In this document: positions 43,993 through 52,582 of the stretch, one piece after another
Numbering within the stretch: the stretch's first letter is position 1
How the letters are laid out: every line of letters begins with the position of its first letter
Assembly: GCF_035784015.1 (NCBI RefSeq)
Contig: NZ_JALKOW010000001.1
DNA length: 64,000 nucleotides
Source of the DNA: Comamonas sp009360615
GTDB taxonomy: Bacteria; Pseudomonadota; Gammaproteobacteria; Burkholderiales; Burkholderiaceae_C
Direction: 5' to 3' (one strand)
The notes under the pieces: generated by a model
Database searches by the model: none
What the model was told of the DNA's origin: nothing
What the model saw: the letters and a program-made list of their open reading frames with translations, nothing else
Position numbers and translations under genes: made by a program

Positions 43993-44862
43993 ATGGAGAA
44001 CGTGCCCTTCTCTGCGGGTCATCTCGGTCCCGCAAGTCCAGTGCCTTCCGGTGCCTGCGATTGCCATGTGCATGTGTATGACGCGAGCTACCCTGCCGCA
44101 TCCGGTGCCAAGCTTCTGCCTCCTGACGCGTCTGTTTCGGACTACCGGCAGCTCCAATGCAGATTGGGTCTTTCTCGGGTGGTACTGGTGACGCCATCCA
44201 CCTACGGGACAGACAACCGTTGCATGCTGAGCGGCCTGGCCGCACTCGGATCCGCGGCGCGAGGCGTCGCAGTCATTGATGGCCTGGAGAGTGACCTGGA
44301 GCTGTCCCGCCTGCATGAACAGGGGGTCCGCGGCGTTCGCCTCAACCTGTCGTTAGGCGTTTCCGGCTGCGTCGATCAACTGGTGTCTCTGGCACAGCGC
44401 ATCGCGTCTTTGGGATGGCATCTGCAGTTGCTGATGCCGCCGGATCTGTTGGCATCCAAGGCCAATGTCCTCAGACACTTGCCAGTCTCACTGGTTTTTG
44501 ACCACATGGGGCGCATCTCGCCAGCACAGACGGGCATCCATCCCGCACATCGCCTGATTCTCGAGCTGATGGAATCCGGGCATGCATGGGTCAAGCTCTC
44601 TGGAGGCTACATCGTCAGCGAACAACGCAGCGTGGAAGACCCTGCTCTTGATGACCTGGCAGCCAGCTATCTGCGCGCTGCCCCGCAACGGGTGCTTTGG
44701 GGGAGCGACTGGCCACATGCCACAGCCAGTGCCGGGATGCAGGCCATGCCCGATGACGCACGTCAGGTTGATCGGCTGAGCGAATGGCTGAAGTGCACTG
44801 AAGGCGCTCCTACGCTGAAGCAGGTGCTGGTTGACAACCCCAGCGCGCTCTACGGCTTCTAG
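43993..44862 (+). CDS. Amidohydrolase, 2-pyrone-4,6-dicarboxylate hydrolase-like (copy 1)
   Basis: 289-residue TIM-barrel hydrolase of the amidohydrolase superfamily. The strand-1 motif is CDCHVHVYD, SLVFDHMGRI carries a barrel His, and VLWGSDWPHA holds the catalytic Asp. This arrangement is that of LigI (2-pyrone-4,6-dicarboxylate lactonase) and its relatives. A paralogue is encoded at 49573 in the same cluster. It may open a lactone ring of an aromatic-derived acid; the substrate is not determined. Confidence 0.85.
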   Translation: MENVPFSAGHLGPASPVPSGACDCHVHVYDASYPAASGAKLLPPDASVSDYRQLQCRLGLSRVVLVTPSTYGTDNRCMLSGLAALGSAARGVAVIDGLESDLELSRLHEQGVRGVRLNLSLGVSGCVDQLVSLAQRIASLGWHLQLLMPPDLLASKANVLRHLPVSLVFDHMGRISPAQTGIHPAHRLILELMESGHAWVKLSGGYIVSEQRSVEDPALDDLAASYLRAAPQRVLWGSDWPHATASAGMQAMPDDARQVDRLSEWLKCTEGAPTLKQVLVDNPSALYGF

Positions 44863-44888
44863 CTCACTGCGCGAAAAGGAACCATCCA

Positions 44889-45893
44889 ATGATTCATCGC
44901 TCATTTTCCTGTCGCAGCGGCGGCATCTCACGTCGTCGCTGTCTTGCCGCGTTGGGCGGCATGGTGGTCGCCGCACAAGCGTCGGCTCAGGACTGGCCGT
45001 CAGGTCGTGTCATTACCTGGGTGGTGCCCTATCCACCTGGCGGCAGTACCGATGTATTGGGCCGCAATATCGCTCAGCGTCTGGGCGCGTCTTTGAGCAC
45101 AACGGTTATTGTGGAGAACAAGCCAGGTGCAACTGGAACCATCGGCGCGGCCTTTGTCGCCAAGGCATCTGCCGATGGCTACACGCTGCTTGGCACCTCG
45201 ATTGGTCCTCAAGCCATCGCCCCGCACCTGATGGGAAAGCTGCCGTACGACCCGATCGCCGGCTTCGAGCCCGTGATCACCATCGGCACCATTCCGCATG
45301 TCCTGGTGGTCGGCACGAATCAGCCCTTCAAGTCCGTGGCAGAGCTGATTGCCGCCGCAAAGGATCAACCCGGAAAACTCGCCTTTGCCTCGGGCGGCAA
45401 CGGCACGATCCTGCAGATGCAAGGCGAGCTTCTGCAGCAGCAATCCGGCGCAAGGTTTATTCACGTTCCCTACAAGGGCGACACCCCCGCATTGCAGGAC
45501 ACGCTTGCCGGGCAGGTGCAGTTCATGTTCGCTCCCGCTGCTGCAGCCTTGCCTCACGTGCTGTCAGGCCGATTGCGTGCGCTGGCCGTGACGTCCTCCA
45601 GGCGCTTGAAGGGGTTGCCGACGGTGCCCACCATGGGCGAGGAGGGGTGGAAGGACTTTGTGGTGGAGCAGTGGCAAGCCGTTTTTGCGCCAGCCCATAC
45701 ACCTGTCGCCATCGTTCAGCGCCTGAACGGCGAAATCGCACGAACGCTCAAGGATCCCGCCGTTGTCGCAATGGCGGACAAGCTGGGCGTAACCCTGGTC
45801 GGGGGGACGTCGCAGCAATTGGCCGAGCTGCAAAAAGCTGATTCAGCAAAGTGGGCCCAGGTCATCAAGGACGGAAATATCAAAGCCGAATGA
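44889..45893 (+). CDS. Bug-family solute-binding protein (cluster copy 2)
   Basis: 334 residues. The signal peptide carries SRRRC before the hydrophobic core, a possible Tat-type Arg pair, and ends VVAAQASA-QD. Signatures are VVPYPPGGSTDVLGRNIAQRL, VENKPGATGTIGAAFVAKASADGYTL and HVPYKGDTPALQDTLAGQV. It lies between the amidohydrolase and the aldolase genes. Its ligand presumably relates to the cluster's substrate, but it differs enough from the other copies to bind something else. Confidence 0.93.
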   Translation: MIHRSFSCRSGGISRRRCLAALGGMVVAAQASAQDWPSGRVITWVVPYPPGGSTDVLGRNIAQRLGASLSTTVIVENKPGATGTIGAAFVAKASADGYTLLGTSIGPQAIAPHLMGKLPYDPIAGFEPVITIGTIPHVLVVGTNQPFKSVAELIAAAKDQPGKLAFASGGNGTILQMQGELLQQQSGARFIHVPYKGDTPALQDTLAGQVQFMFAPAAAALPHVLSGRLRALAVTSSRRLKGLPTVPTMGEEGWKDFVVEQWQAVFAPAHTPVAIVQRLNGEIARTLKDPAVVAMADKLGVTLVGGTSQQLAELQKADSAKWAQVIKDGNIKAE

Positions 45894-45931
45894 AGTCGGC
45901 CCCCATCACCTTTTCTCACAGAAAGCACACC

Positions 45932-46618
45932 ATGAGCCAAACTCCAGAAATCATTCGTGACATCGAGCGTGTTGACGCCGAAGTGGTTCAAACCGCAGCG
46001 ACGTTCCAGGCTGCCATCCTTGCGGACGTCGCCGGTCGCCGCGGCACCATGCATGCCCGCGTGGCGCCGGTGCATGAGCGCATGCAACTCGCAGGTCCGG
46101 CATTCACCGTCGAGGTTCGGCCTGGCGACAACCTCATGATCCATGCAGCCATTGCCCTCGCACGGCCTGGCGACATCCTGGTGATCGATGGCAAAGGGGA
46201 CCAGACCGCCGCGCTGATGGGCACCCTGATGCTGAGCGCCTGCAAGAAGCGTGGGTTGGGGGGCGTGATCGTCGATGGAGCCATTCGTGACAAGCTCGAA
46301 ATCCTGGAGCTGGACTTTCCGGTGTTCAGTGCCGGCTTCAATCCGGCGGGCCCGACCAAGTTCGTTCCCGGACGCATCAATCATCCTGTCTCGTGTGGCG
46401 GTGCAACGGTGAATCCCGGAGATCTGGTGGTCGGCGATGCCGATGGAGTGGTCGTCATCGAGCGGGCCAAAGCGCCTGCGATGATGGCATTGGCTGTGAA
46501 AAAGGTGGCTGATGAAGCGGCCCGTATCGAGGCGATCTCGCGCGGTGACACCGCAGCCAAATGGCTGCCGGCAGCACTGCGCGCCGCAGGCGTGCTGAAG
46601 GAAGGGGAAGCACTGTGA
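45932..46618 (+). CDS. RraA-like aldolase (4-carboxy-4-hydroxy-2-oxoadipate/HMG aldolase type)
   Basis: 228-residue RraA-fold protein. R119-D120-x2-E123 in VDGAIRDKLEI is the metal-binding signature of the class II HMG/CHA aldolases, which separates enzymes from the RNase E regulator RraA. GDLVVGDADGVVVI is the second family motif. CHA aldolase cleaves 4-carboxy-4-hydroxy-2-oxoadipate to pyruvate and oxaloacetate, the last step of protocatechuate 4,5-cleavage, in which LigI-type hydrolases act earlier. The stop overlaps the GTG of the dehydrogenase gene (GTGA). Confidence 0.85.
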   Translation: MSQTPEIIRDIERVDAEVVQTAATFQAAILADVAGRRGTMHARVAPVHERMQLAGPAFTVEVRPGDNLMIHAAIALARPGDILVIDGKGDQTAALMGTLMLSACKKRGLGGVIVDGAIRDKLEILELDFPVFSAGFNPAGPTKFVPGRINHPVSCGGATVNPGDLVVGDADGVVVIERAKAPAMMALAVKKVADEAARIEAISRGDTAAKWLPAALRAAGVLKEGEAL

Positions 46619-47544
46619 AGCGCGAATGCATTCTCATTACTGCCGCCGATCTGGCTCCGCAGGCGCTCGCTCTGCTCACGGACTACGAAATCATCTATGC
46701 GGGCAAGACCCCGAGCGAAGACGACATTGTTGCCCTGTGCCGTCAGCATGACCCTGTCGCCATCATTGTTCGATACAGCAAGGTAGGTGCCGAAGCAATG
46801 GACGCCGCGCCATCGCTCAAGGTCATCTCCAAGCATGGCAGCGGAACCGACACCATTGACAAAGACGCTGCCAGGTCACGCGGCATCGAGGTGGTGGCGG
46901 CCGTCGGAGCCAATGCCGCGGCAGTGGCTGAGCAGGCACTCGCGCTGCTGCTGGCGTGTGCCAAGTCTGTCCCCCAGCTTGATGTGCGAATGCACCAGGG
47001 CCACTGGGACAAGGCTACGCACAAGAGCCTCGAGCTGGGCGCACGGACGATTGGTCTGATCGGGCTGGGTGCGATTGGACTGCGCTTTGCGAAGATGGCA
47101 GATGCGCTGGGAATGCGGGTGATTGGCTTTGACCCTTTTGCCAAGAATCTGCCGGATTGGGTACAGCCCGTGGACTTGACCACGTTGTGGCGGGACAGTG
47201 ATGCGATTTCGCTGCACTGCCCGTTGACGAGTGAGAACCGAAACCTGCTGAACGCGGAAACGCTGGCACTTTGCAAGCGCGGCGTGATCGTGGTTAACAC
47301 GGCCCGGGGTGGATTGATCGATGAGCCTGCGCTGCTTGCCGCCGTGCGCAGTGGCCAGGTGCTCGCTGCAGGGCTGGACAGCTTTGCCGTGGAGCCGATG
47401 CCGGCAGATCACCCGTTCCAGCATCAGCCCGGATTCATCCTGAGCCCGCACATTGGAGGCGTGACCAGCGACGCATATGTGAATATGGGTCTGAGTGCCG
47501 CACGTAATGCATTGAGGGTTCTGAGACAAGAGGCAGCCGTCTAG
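46615..47544 (+). CDS. D-2-hydroxyacid dehydrogenase (SerA-like)
   Basis: 309-residue NAD-dependent dehydrogenase. The Rossmann motif is GLIGLGAIGLRFAKMA (GxGxxG). Catalytic residues fall in VVNTARGGLIDE (Arg), LDSFAVEPMPADHP (Glu) and LSPHIGGVTSDAY (His). The family oxidises D-2-hydroxyacids or reduces 2-oxoacids. The GTG start overlaps the aldolase stop by four bases, so the two are coupled. Length and the absence of an ACT domain distinguish it from biosynthetic SerA. Confidence 0.88.
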   Translation: MKRECILITAADLAPQALALLTDYEIIYAGKTPSEDDIVALCRQHDPVAIIVRYSKVGAEAMDAAPSLKVISKHGSGTDTIDKDAARSRGIEVVAAVGANAAAVAEQALALLLACAKSVPQLDVRMHQGHWDKATHKSLELGARTIGLIGLGAIGLRFAKMADALGMRVIGFDPFAKNLPDWVQPVDLTTLWRDSDAISLHCPLTSENRNLLNAETLALCKRGVIVVNTARGGLIDEPALLAAVRSGQVLAAGLDSFAVEPMPADHPFQHQPGFILSPHIGGVTSDAYVNMGLSAARNALRVLRQEAAV

Positions 47545-47570
47545 GTCTCAAAACGATCAGGAGACATTGC

Positions 47571-48572
47571 ATGCAGAAAATTCAGAAAAATACGCGGTGT
47601 TCAATTGCAATCCGTTGCGTTTCGCTGACCGCGATACTGGCGGCCTCGGGCAGCGGCTTTGCGCAGGCGAGCCCTTATCCGGTAAGGCCGGTGCGACTGG
47701 TTGTGGGGTTTGCTGCAGGCGGTCCGACAGACGTGGTTGCCAGAGCCCTCGCCGATTACGCAGGGCGTACTTCAGGACAGCCATTCGTGGTGGAAAACAG
47801 GCCGGGGGCCAACACCATACTGGCTGCGCAGGCCGTTGCCGGCTCTCCGGCCGACGGATACACCTTGTTGTTCGGCGCAACCAATCTCACGATGATCCCC
47901 GCCTTGTACGGGGCGCGTGTGAAGTTTGATGTCGTGAAGTCCTTTCAGGCCATTTGCTCTGTGGCAACGAGCCCGACCGTTCTGGTGACCGGGCCTGCAG
48001 TCCAGACCCGCACCTTGAAGGACTTCATGGCCGCAGTGCGTGCGCAACCCGGCAAGATCACCGCGGGCTCGCCCGGTGTGGGAAGCTCGGGCCATTTTGC
48101 AACCGAGATGTTTGCGCGCGTCAATGACCTGCATTTCAACCACGTCCCCTACAAAGGCGCTGCACCGGTGGTCACCGACTTGATGGGTGGACAACTCGAC
48201 AGCTCGTTTGCCACGCTGGGCTCGGTGTTGTCCCAGATCAAGAACGGAAAGCTCCATGCCCTGGCAGTGGCCGCTTCCAAGCGATCCACACTTCTGCCTC
48301 AAGTGCCCACCTTTTCGCAGGCAGGCGCTGGCGAATTCACTGCAGATGCCTGGTATGGGGTCTTGACACCGGCGGGAGTACCAGCCCAGGTCGTCAAAGT
48401 GCTGGAGGATGTGGCCCAGGGCTTCTCAAAGAACGAAGCGGCCGCCGAACGGATGCGCAGTCTGGGCATGGAGCCTGAATCGCAGTGCGGTGCGCCGTTC
48501 GCAGCGCAGGTGCTCCGCGAGGTCGCGACATATTCCCGCGTGGCACAAGCGCTGGACATCACAGCCGAGTGA
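47571..48572 (+). CDS. Bug-family solute-binding protein (cluster copy 3)
   Basis: 333 residues with a signal peptide ending SGFA-QA. Signatures are YPVRPVRLVVGFAAGGPTDVVARAL, VENRPGANTILAAQAVAGSPADGYTL and NHVPYKGAAPVVTDLMGGQL. GGAG precedes the ATG. It lies directly before another Bug gene; two consecutive copies with no transporter between them are unusual. Confidence 0.92.
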   Translation: MQKIQKNTRCSIAIRCVSLTAILAASGSGFAQASPYPVRPVRLVVGFAAGGPTDVVARALADYAGRTSGQPFVVENRPGANTILAAQAVAGSPADGYTLLFGATNLTMIPALYGARVKFDVVKSFQAICSVATSPTVLVTGPAVQTRTLKDFMAAVRAQPGKITAGSPGVGSSGHFATEMFARVNDLHFNHVPYKGAAPVVTDLMGGQLDSSFATLGSVLSQIKNGKLHALAVAASKRSTLLPQVPTFSQAGAGEFTADAWYGVLTPAGVPAQVVKVLEDVAQGFSKNEAAAERMRSLGMEPESQCGAPFAAQVLREVATYSRVAQALDITAE

Positions 48573-48598
48573 ATTCACTGGCGCAAAGGAAATCTCTC

Positions 48599-49576
48599 AT
48601 GAATCGCATGCATCTCTCCTCTATCCTGTGGCTTGCTTGCGCGTGCGCTGGAGCGCCCGTGGGGGCATTCGCTCAAGCCAGCTATCCCGCCAAGCCCGTG
48701 AAGATCGTGGTTCCTTATCCGCCAGGTGGCGCTGTGGATCAGGTAACGCGGCGTATTGCGCAGAAACTGACCGAGCAGACCGGCCAGAGCTTCTTTGTCG
48801 AAAACAAGGCCGGGGCCACGGGAACCATTGGTGCTTCACTGGTCGCGCGTTCGCCTGGCGACGGCTACACGCTACTGGCCAACGACACGACCTACTCCAT
48901 CCTGCCGCAAGTTTTCAAGAAGCTGCCGTGGGATCACGCCACTGACCTGGTGCCGGTCGCGGGCTTCAACTTCGCTCCCACGGCGGTGGTGGTGGCCAGC
49001 GGATCACCGTTCAGGACACTGGCCGATTTGATTGCCTATTCGCGCTCTCATCCGGGCAAACTCAACTACGGTACGGGCGGGGCGGGCACCATGCCGCATT
49101 TCGCGACAGAAGCGCTCAAGACCGCCAGCGGGCTGAACGCGACCCATGTCCCATACAAGGGGGCAGGGGAGGCGACCATGGCGCTTCTGGGGGGCTCCAT
49201 CGACTTTCAGATCGCCTCAACTCCGGGTGTGATGGGTCAGGTGCACGGTGGCAAGGTCCGACTGCTTGCCGTGAGCGGCGAACAGCGCCTGAACTCCCTG
49301 CCCGAGGTACCGACATTCGCACAGGCGGGCTCACCTGGCTACAAGGTGGTCAACTTCACGGGGCTTTGGGCACCCCGGGGCACGCCAGAGGCTGTTCTCC
49401 AAGTGCTCCGCAAAAACATCGAGCAAGCCATGGCCTCCAACGACATGCAGGCATTTGCCCAGGAGCTGGGCGCTGTGCCGAATGCGCTGAGTGGAAAGGC
49501 GTTTGCCGAGAAGCTGAAGTCCGATGCGCTGCTTTGGGAATCGGTCGCCGGAAAACTGGGAATGGACAAGCAATGA
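48599..49576 (+). CDS. Bug-family solute-binding protein (cluster copy 4)
   Basis: 325 residues with a signal peptide ending VGAFA-QA. Signatures are YPAKPVKIVVPYPPGGAVDQVTRRI, VENKAGATGTIGASLVARSPGDGYTL and HVPYKGAGEATMALLGGSI. It is 26 bases downstream of copy 3, and its stop overlaps the next gene's ATG (ATGA), tying it to the second amidohydrolase. Confidence 0.93.
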   Translation: MNRMHLSSILWLACACAGAPVGAFAQASYPAKPVKIVVPYPPGGAVDQVTRRIAQKLTEQTGQSFFVENKAGATGTIGASLVARSPGDGYTLLANDTTYSILPQVFKKLPWDHATDLVPVAGFNFAPTAVVVASGSPFRTLADLIAYSRSHPGKLNYGTGGAGTMPHFATEALKTASGLNATHVPYKGAGEATMALLGGSIDFQIASTPGVMGQVHGGKVRLLAVSGEQRLNSLPEVPTFAQAGSPGYKVVNFTGLWAPRGTPEAVLQVLRKNIEQAMASNDMQAFAQELGAVPNALSGKAFAEKLKSDALLWESVAGKLGMDKQ

Positions 49577-50451
49577 TGGCTGGAGAAGTGCCGCATTCTT
49601 CCGGACAGAATCGTCCCCAACGTGTTCTGCCCGCGAAAGCCTGCGACAGTCACATGCATATCTTTGACCGGCGCTTCTTGCCGTCGCCGCACTGGATTCG
49701 GCAGCCTCCAGAGGCGCCAGTGTCGGCCTATCGGCCACTGCAGGCGCGATTGGGCACTCAGCGAGCGGTGGTTGTGACGCCATCGACGTATGGCACGGAC
49801 AACGCCTGCATGCTCGATGCACTGCAAGAGCTCGGAGAGGGGGCTTGTGGCGTGGCGGTCGTTGCAGATGAGGTCAGCGATGCGGAACTGAGCCTGCTTG
49901 CCGCTCGCAGGGTGCGGGGCTTGCGCGTGAACTTTGTCACCCCTCAATCCTGGGGAAAGACAACCCAGCAAATGCTTGCCACGCTCGCCAGAAAGGTGGC
50001 TGAACATCCTGCATGTGGACATTGGCATATTCAAGTTTTTGCGCATCCCGAGCAGCTGGTTCAGATGGCGTCTTTGCTCGCTGCGCTGCCCGTGCCGTTG
50101 GTCATTGACCATCTTGGCCATATCGACCCCAAGGAAGGCACATCAGGGGCTGCCTATGAGGTTTTGCGCCGCCTGCTCGACAGCGGCAATACCTGGGTCA
50201 AGCTCTCGGGGGCCTATATGCGCTCCACTGCGCAAGACCGTGCCTACGCCGATACGCTGCCACTCGGCCGAGCGCTGGTGGAGGCGGCTCCCGAGCGGCT
50301 GGTTTGGGGGAGTGACTGGCCTCACACGACGGCACCCCCCGGCTCGGTGAATGATGCGGACCTGCTGGATCTGCTGATGGCGTGGGCCGTGTCCCCGTCA
50401 AAAATGGAGCAAATACTGGTGGACAACCCGGCGCAGCTGTACCGCTTTTGA
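49573..50451 (+). CDS. Amidohydrolase, 2-pyrone-4,6-dicarboxylate hydrolase-like (copy 2)
   Basis: 292-residue TIM-barrel hydrolase paralogous to the gene at 43993. The shared core includes CDSHMHIFD, VVVTPSTYGTDNACML, LVIDHLGHID, TWVKLSGAYM and LVWGSDWPHTTAP. Clear divergence outside the core suggests a different substrate or a second step. The start overlaps the preceding stop, so it is coupled to Bug copy 4. It is followed after 11 bases by the SMP-30 lactonase gene. Confidence 0.85.
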   Translation: MMAGEVPHSSGQNRPQRVLPAKACDSHMHIFDRRFLPSPHWIRQPPEAPVSAYRPLQARLGTQRAVVVTPSTYGTDNACMLDALQELGEGACGVAVVADEVSDAELSLLAARRVRGLRVNFVTPQSWGKTTQQMLATLARKVAEHPACGHWHIQVFAHPEQLVQMASLLAALPVPLVIDHLGHIDPKEGTSGAAYEVLRRLLDSGNTWVKLSGAYMRSTAQDRAYADTLPLGRALVEAAPERLVWGSDWPHTTAPPGSVNDADLLDLLMAWAVSPSKMEQILVDNPAQLYRF

Positions 50452-50462
50452 AAGAATGCCCA

Positions 50463-51383
50463 ATGTTTTTTCTACATCCTCCTGAAGTTCGAGAGCTGGA
50501 ACTGTTCAGCGCAATGCCCGAGTCTTTTCGCCGTCGCGAGCGCAGTGCATGGGCTGATGCGAACCGTGCCGGAGGCATCGCCGACTCATTCCTGGAAGGG
50601 CCTGTGTTTGATGACTCCGGCCATCTTTATGTCACGGATATCCCTTGGGGCCGCATCTTTCGCATAGATCCGCTTGGCAATTGGTCCCTGATCGCGGAGT
50701 ATGACGGCGAACCCAACGGCATGAAATTTCTGAATGCCGGTTCGCTGCTCATTACCGACTACAAAAATGGGTTGATGCGCCTGGAGATCGAAAGCGGGCG
50801 AGTCTTCCCTTATCTGGAGCGTCGCAACAGCGAGCGCTTCAAAGGAGTGAACGACCTGATTTTCGACAGCCAGGGCAATCTGTATTTCACCGACCAGGGG
50901 CAGAGCGGTCTGCATGATCCTTCGGGCCGCTTGTATCGCTTGCGTCCCGACGGACAACTGGATCTGCTTTTGTCCAACGTGCCCAGCCCCAATGGTGTGG
51001 CCTTATCCCCGGATGAAAAGCTGCTCTACCTCGCCGTGACCCGAGGCAACTGCGTGTGGCGAGTGCCTTTGCTCGCTGACGGCAGTGTGTCAAAAGTAAG
51101 CCAGTTCTTTACCTCTCATGGCCCCAGCGGCCCGGACGGCCTGGCGGTGGACGCCGGGGGGCGTTTGCTGATCGCCAACCCGGGTTTGGGCTATGTCTGG
51201 GTGCTCAACAGTCGCGCAGAACCTGTGCAGGTTCTGCGCAGCCAGCCCGGCATCTCGACGACCAATCTGGCTTTCGGAGGTACAGATCGCTGCGATCTGT
51301 ATGTGACAGATTCCACGCGAGGGCAGATCTTGAGAGCAAAGATGGACGTGCAGGGTCTGCCACTGCACCAGCGCAAGTCCTGA
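50463..51383 (+). CDS. SMP-30/gluconolactonase-family hydrolase
   Basis: 306-residue six-bladed beta-propeller protein. Metal-site residues appear in SFLEGPVFDD (Glu), FKGVNDLIFD (Asn), PSPNGVALSPD (Asn) and GPDGLAVDAGG (Asp), as in lactonases of this family. It has no signal peptide and is probably cytoplasmic. As the last gene of the IclR-linked cluster it probably hydrolyses a lactone intermediate. Confidence 0.88.
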   Translation: MFFLHPPEVRELELFSAMPESFRRRERSAWADANRAGGIADSFLEGPVFDDSGHLYVTDIPWGRIFRIDPLGNWSLIAEYDGEPNGMKFLNAGSLLITDYKNGLMRLEIESGRVFPYLERRNSERFKGVNDLIFDSQGNLYFTDQGQSGLHDPSGRLYRLRPDGQLDLLLSNVPSPNGVALSPDEKLLYLAVTRGNCVWRVPLLADGSVSKVSQFFTSHGPSGPDGLAVDAGGRLLIANPGLGYVWVLNSRAEPVQVLRSQPGISTTNLAFGGTDRCDLYVTDSTRGQILRAKMDVQGLPLHQRKS

Positions 51384-51521
51384 CCTGCAGCGCGATGTCT
51401 CGAAGCGTTGCAGTGGCAGCTTGATGCGCTGTCAGCGACCGCTTCCGGGTCCGGGTGTCTCCTTGACCTTGGCGAAAAAAGAGCGCATGTCACGACCGGG
51501 CCTGCCCGGCCTCGTCACGTA

Positions 51522-52466
51522 TCAAGCCGCTGCTTCGTGGCAGTGCAGCAGATCCAGGAACATCTGTGCCGAGCGGCTGACGGGCCGGTCCCTGCGTACC
51601 AGACTGCCGTAAGCCTCGAGACTGCGTCTGGTCCGATACGGCAGGATCCGCAGCATGCCGTGCGCGGCATGCAGGTCCGCCACCGTGCGCGGAATCACGC
51701 CCACCATGTTCGAGCTTCGCACCAGATTGATGGTGGTGAGTATGGAGCCGGTCTCGATCAGGCCGCGTGGCAGGGGCAAGCTGTGCTCGCGGAACTCCTG
51801 CTCGATCAGTGTGCGCATGGGGCTGCCGGGCGGCTGCATCACCCAGCCATGCCCCTGCAGGGCCTCCAGGCCGGGCCGCTGCAGCGACAGCAGAGGATGT
51901 TCCTCCCGCACGATGAAGGCCAGTTGCTCGTCGTCGATGGCGCGGAAGCGGCAGTCGCCGCCCGCCTCATGGGTCATGCGCCCGATGACCACTTCAAGCA
52001 CCCCCTCGCGCAACTGTGCCAGCAGGCGATCGCTGGTGTCCACGGCCACTTCCAGCTCCAGCAGGGGCAACTGCTTTTTCAGCGCCAGCAAGGCCTGGGT
52101 GAGCCGCCCCGGTGATGCCGCCATGATGCTGCCCACGGCGAGCCGCCCGGAGCTTCCCTCGCGCAGCTCGCCCAGTTCGCGATTCAGGGCTTCGATATTG
52201 CCGCGCAGCGAGCGGAAATATTCCAGCACCCGTTCTCCCGCCGCATTGCGCTGCAGACGGCGGCCCAGGCGCTCGAACAGCGGCTGACCCAGGGCGTCTT
52301 CAAGCTCCTGCAGCATTTTGGTGGCGGCCGGCTGGGTCAGACCGAGCTCGGTCGCTGCCGCACGCAAGGTCTGGCGCTCGTCGATGGCCAGTATCAAGGC
52401 CACCTGACGCATGCGAAGCCGGTTCAGCAGCTGTGGCGTGTTGTCACGTTTGTCGATCGATCCCAT
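51522..52466 (-). CDS. LysR-family transcriptional regulator
   Basis: 314-residue LysR regulator. Its N-terminal winged helix-turn-helix (RQVALILAIDERQTLRAAATELGLTQPAATKMLQELEDALGQPLFERLGRRL) is followed by a periplasmic-binding-protein-like effector domain from about residue 105. It is divergent from the Bug-PdxA-dehydratase operon, which it likely activates in response to a pathway acid. It ends convergently with the SMP-30 gene, with no clear terminator between them. Confidence 0.93.
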   Translation of the reverse strand: MGSIDKRDNTPQLLNRLRMRQVALILAIDERQTLRAAATELGLTQPAATKMLQELEDALGQPLFERLGRRLQRNAAGERVLEYFRSLRGNIEALNRELGELREGSSGRLAVGSIMAASPGRLTQALLALKKQLPLLELEVAVDTSDRLLAQLREGVLEVVIGRMTHEAGGDCRFRAIDDEQLAFIVREEHPLLSLQRPGLEALQGHGWVMQPPGSPMRTLIEQEFREHSLPLPRGLIETGSILTTINLVRSSNMVGVIPRTVADLHAAHGMLRILPYRTRRSLEAYGSLVRRDRPVSRSAQMFLDLLHCHEAAA

Positions 52467-52490
52467 GGCATGGCTTCTTATTGCTTCAGG

Positions 52491-52508
52491 TTATCGATTA
52501 ATCAATAA
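52491..52508. promoter_or_regulatory. Candidate LysR operator
   Basis: TTATCGATT-AATCAATAA, an 18-base inverted repeat with one mismatched pair, lies 25 bases upstream of the lysR start and 74 upstream of the Bug gene. The dyad fits the general T-N11-A form of LysR sites. Confidence 0.45.
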
Positions 52509-52582
52509 CTTTCAGTTTACGCATATCAGCGGCTTCCCTAGGATCGGGCTGCAATGCAATAAGAAAAGCCAAGGAGACCAAT

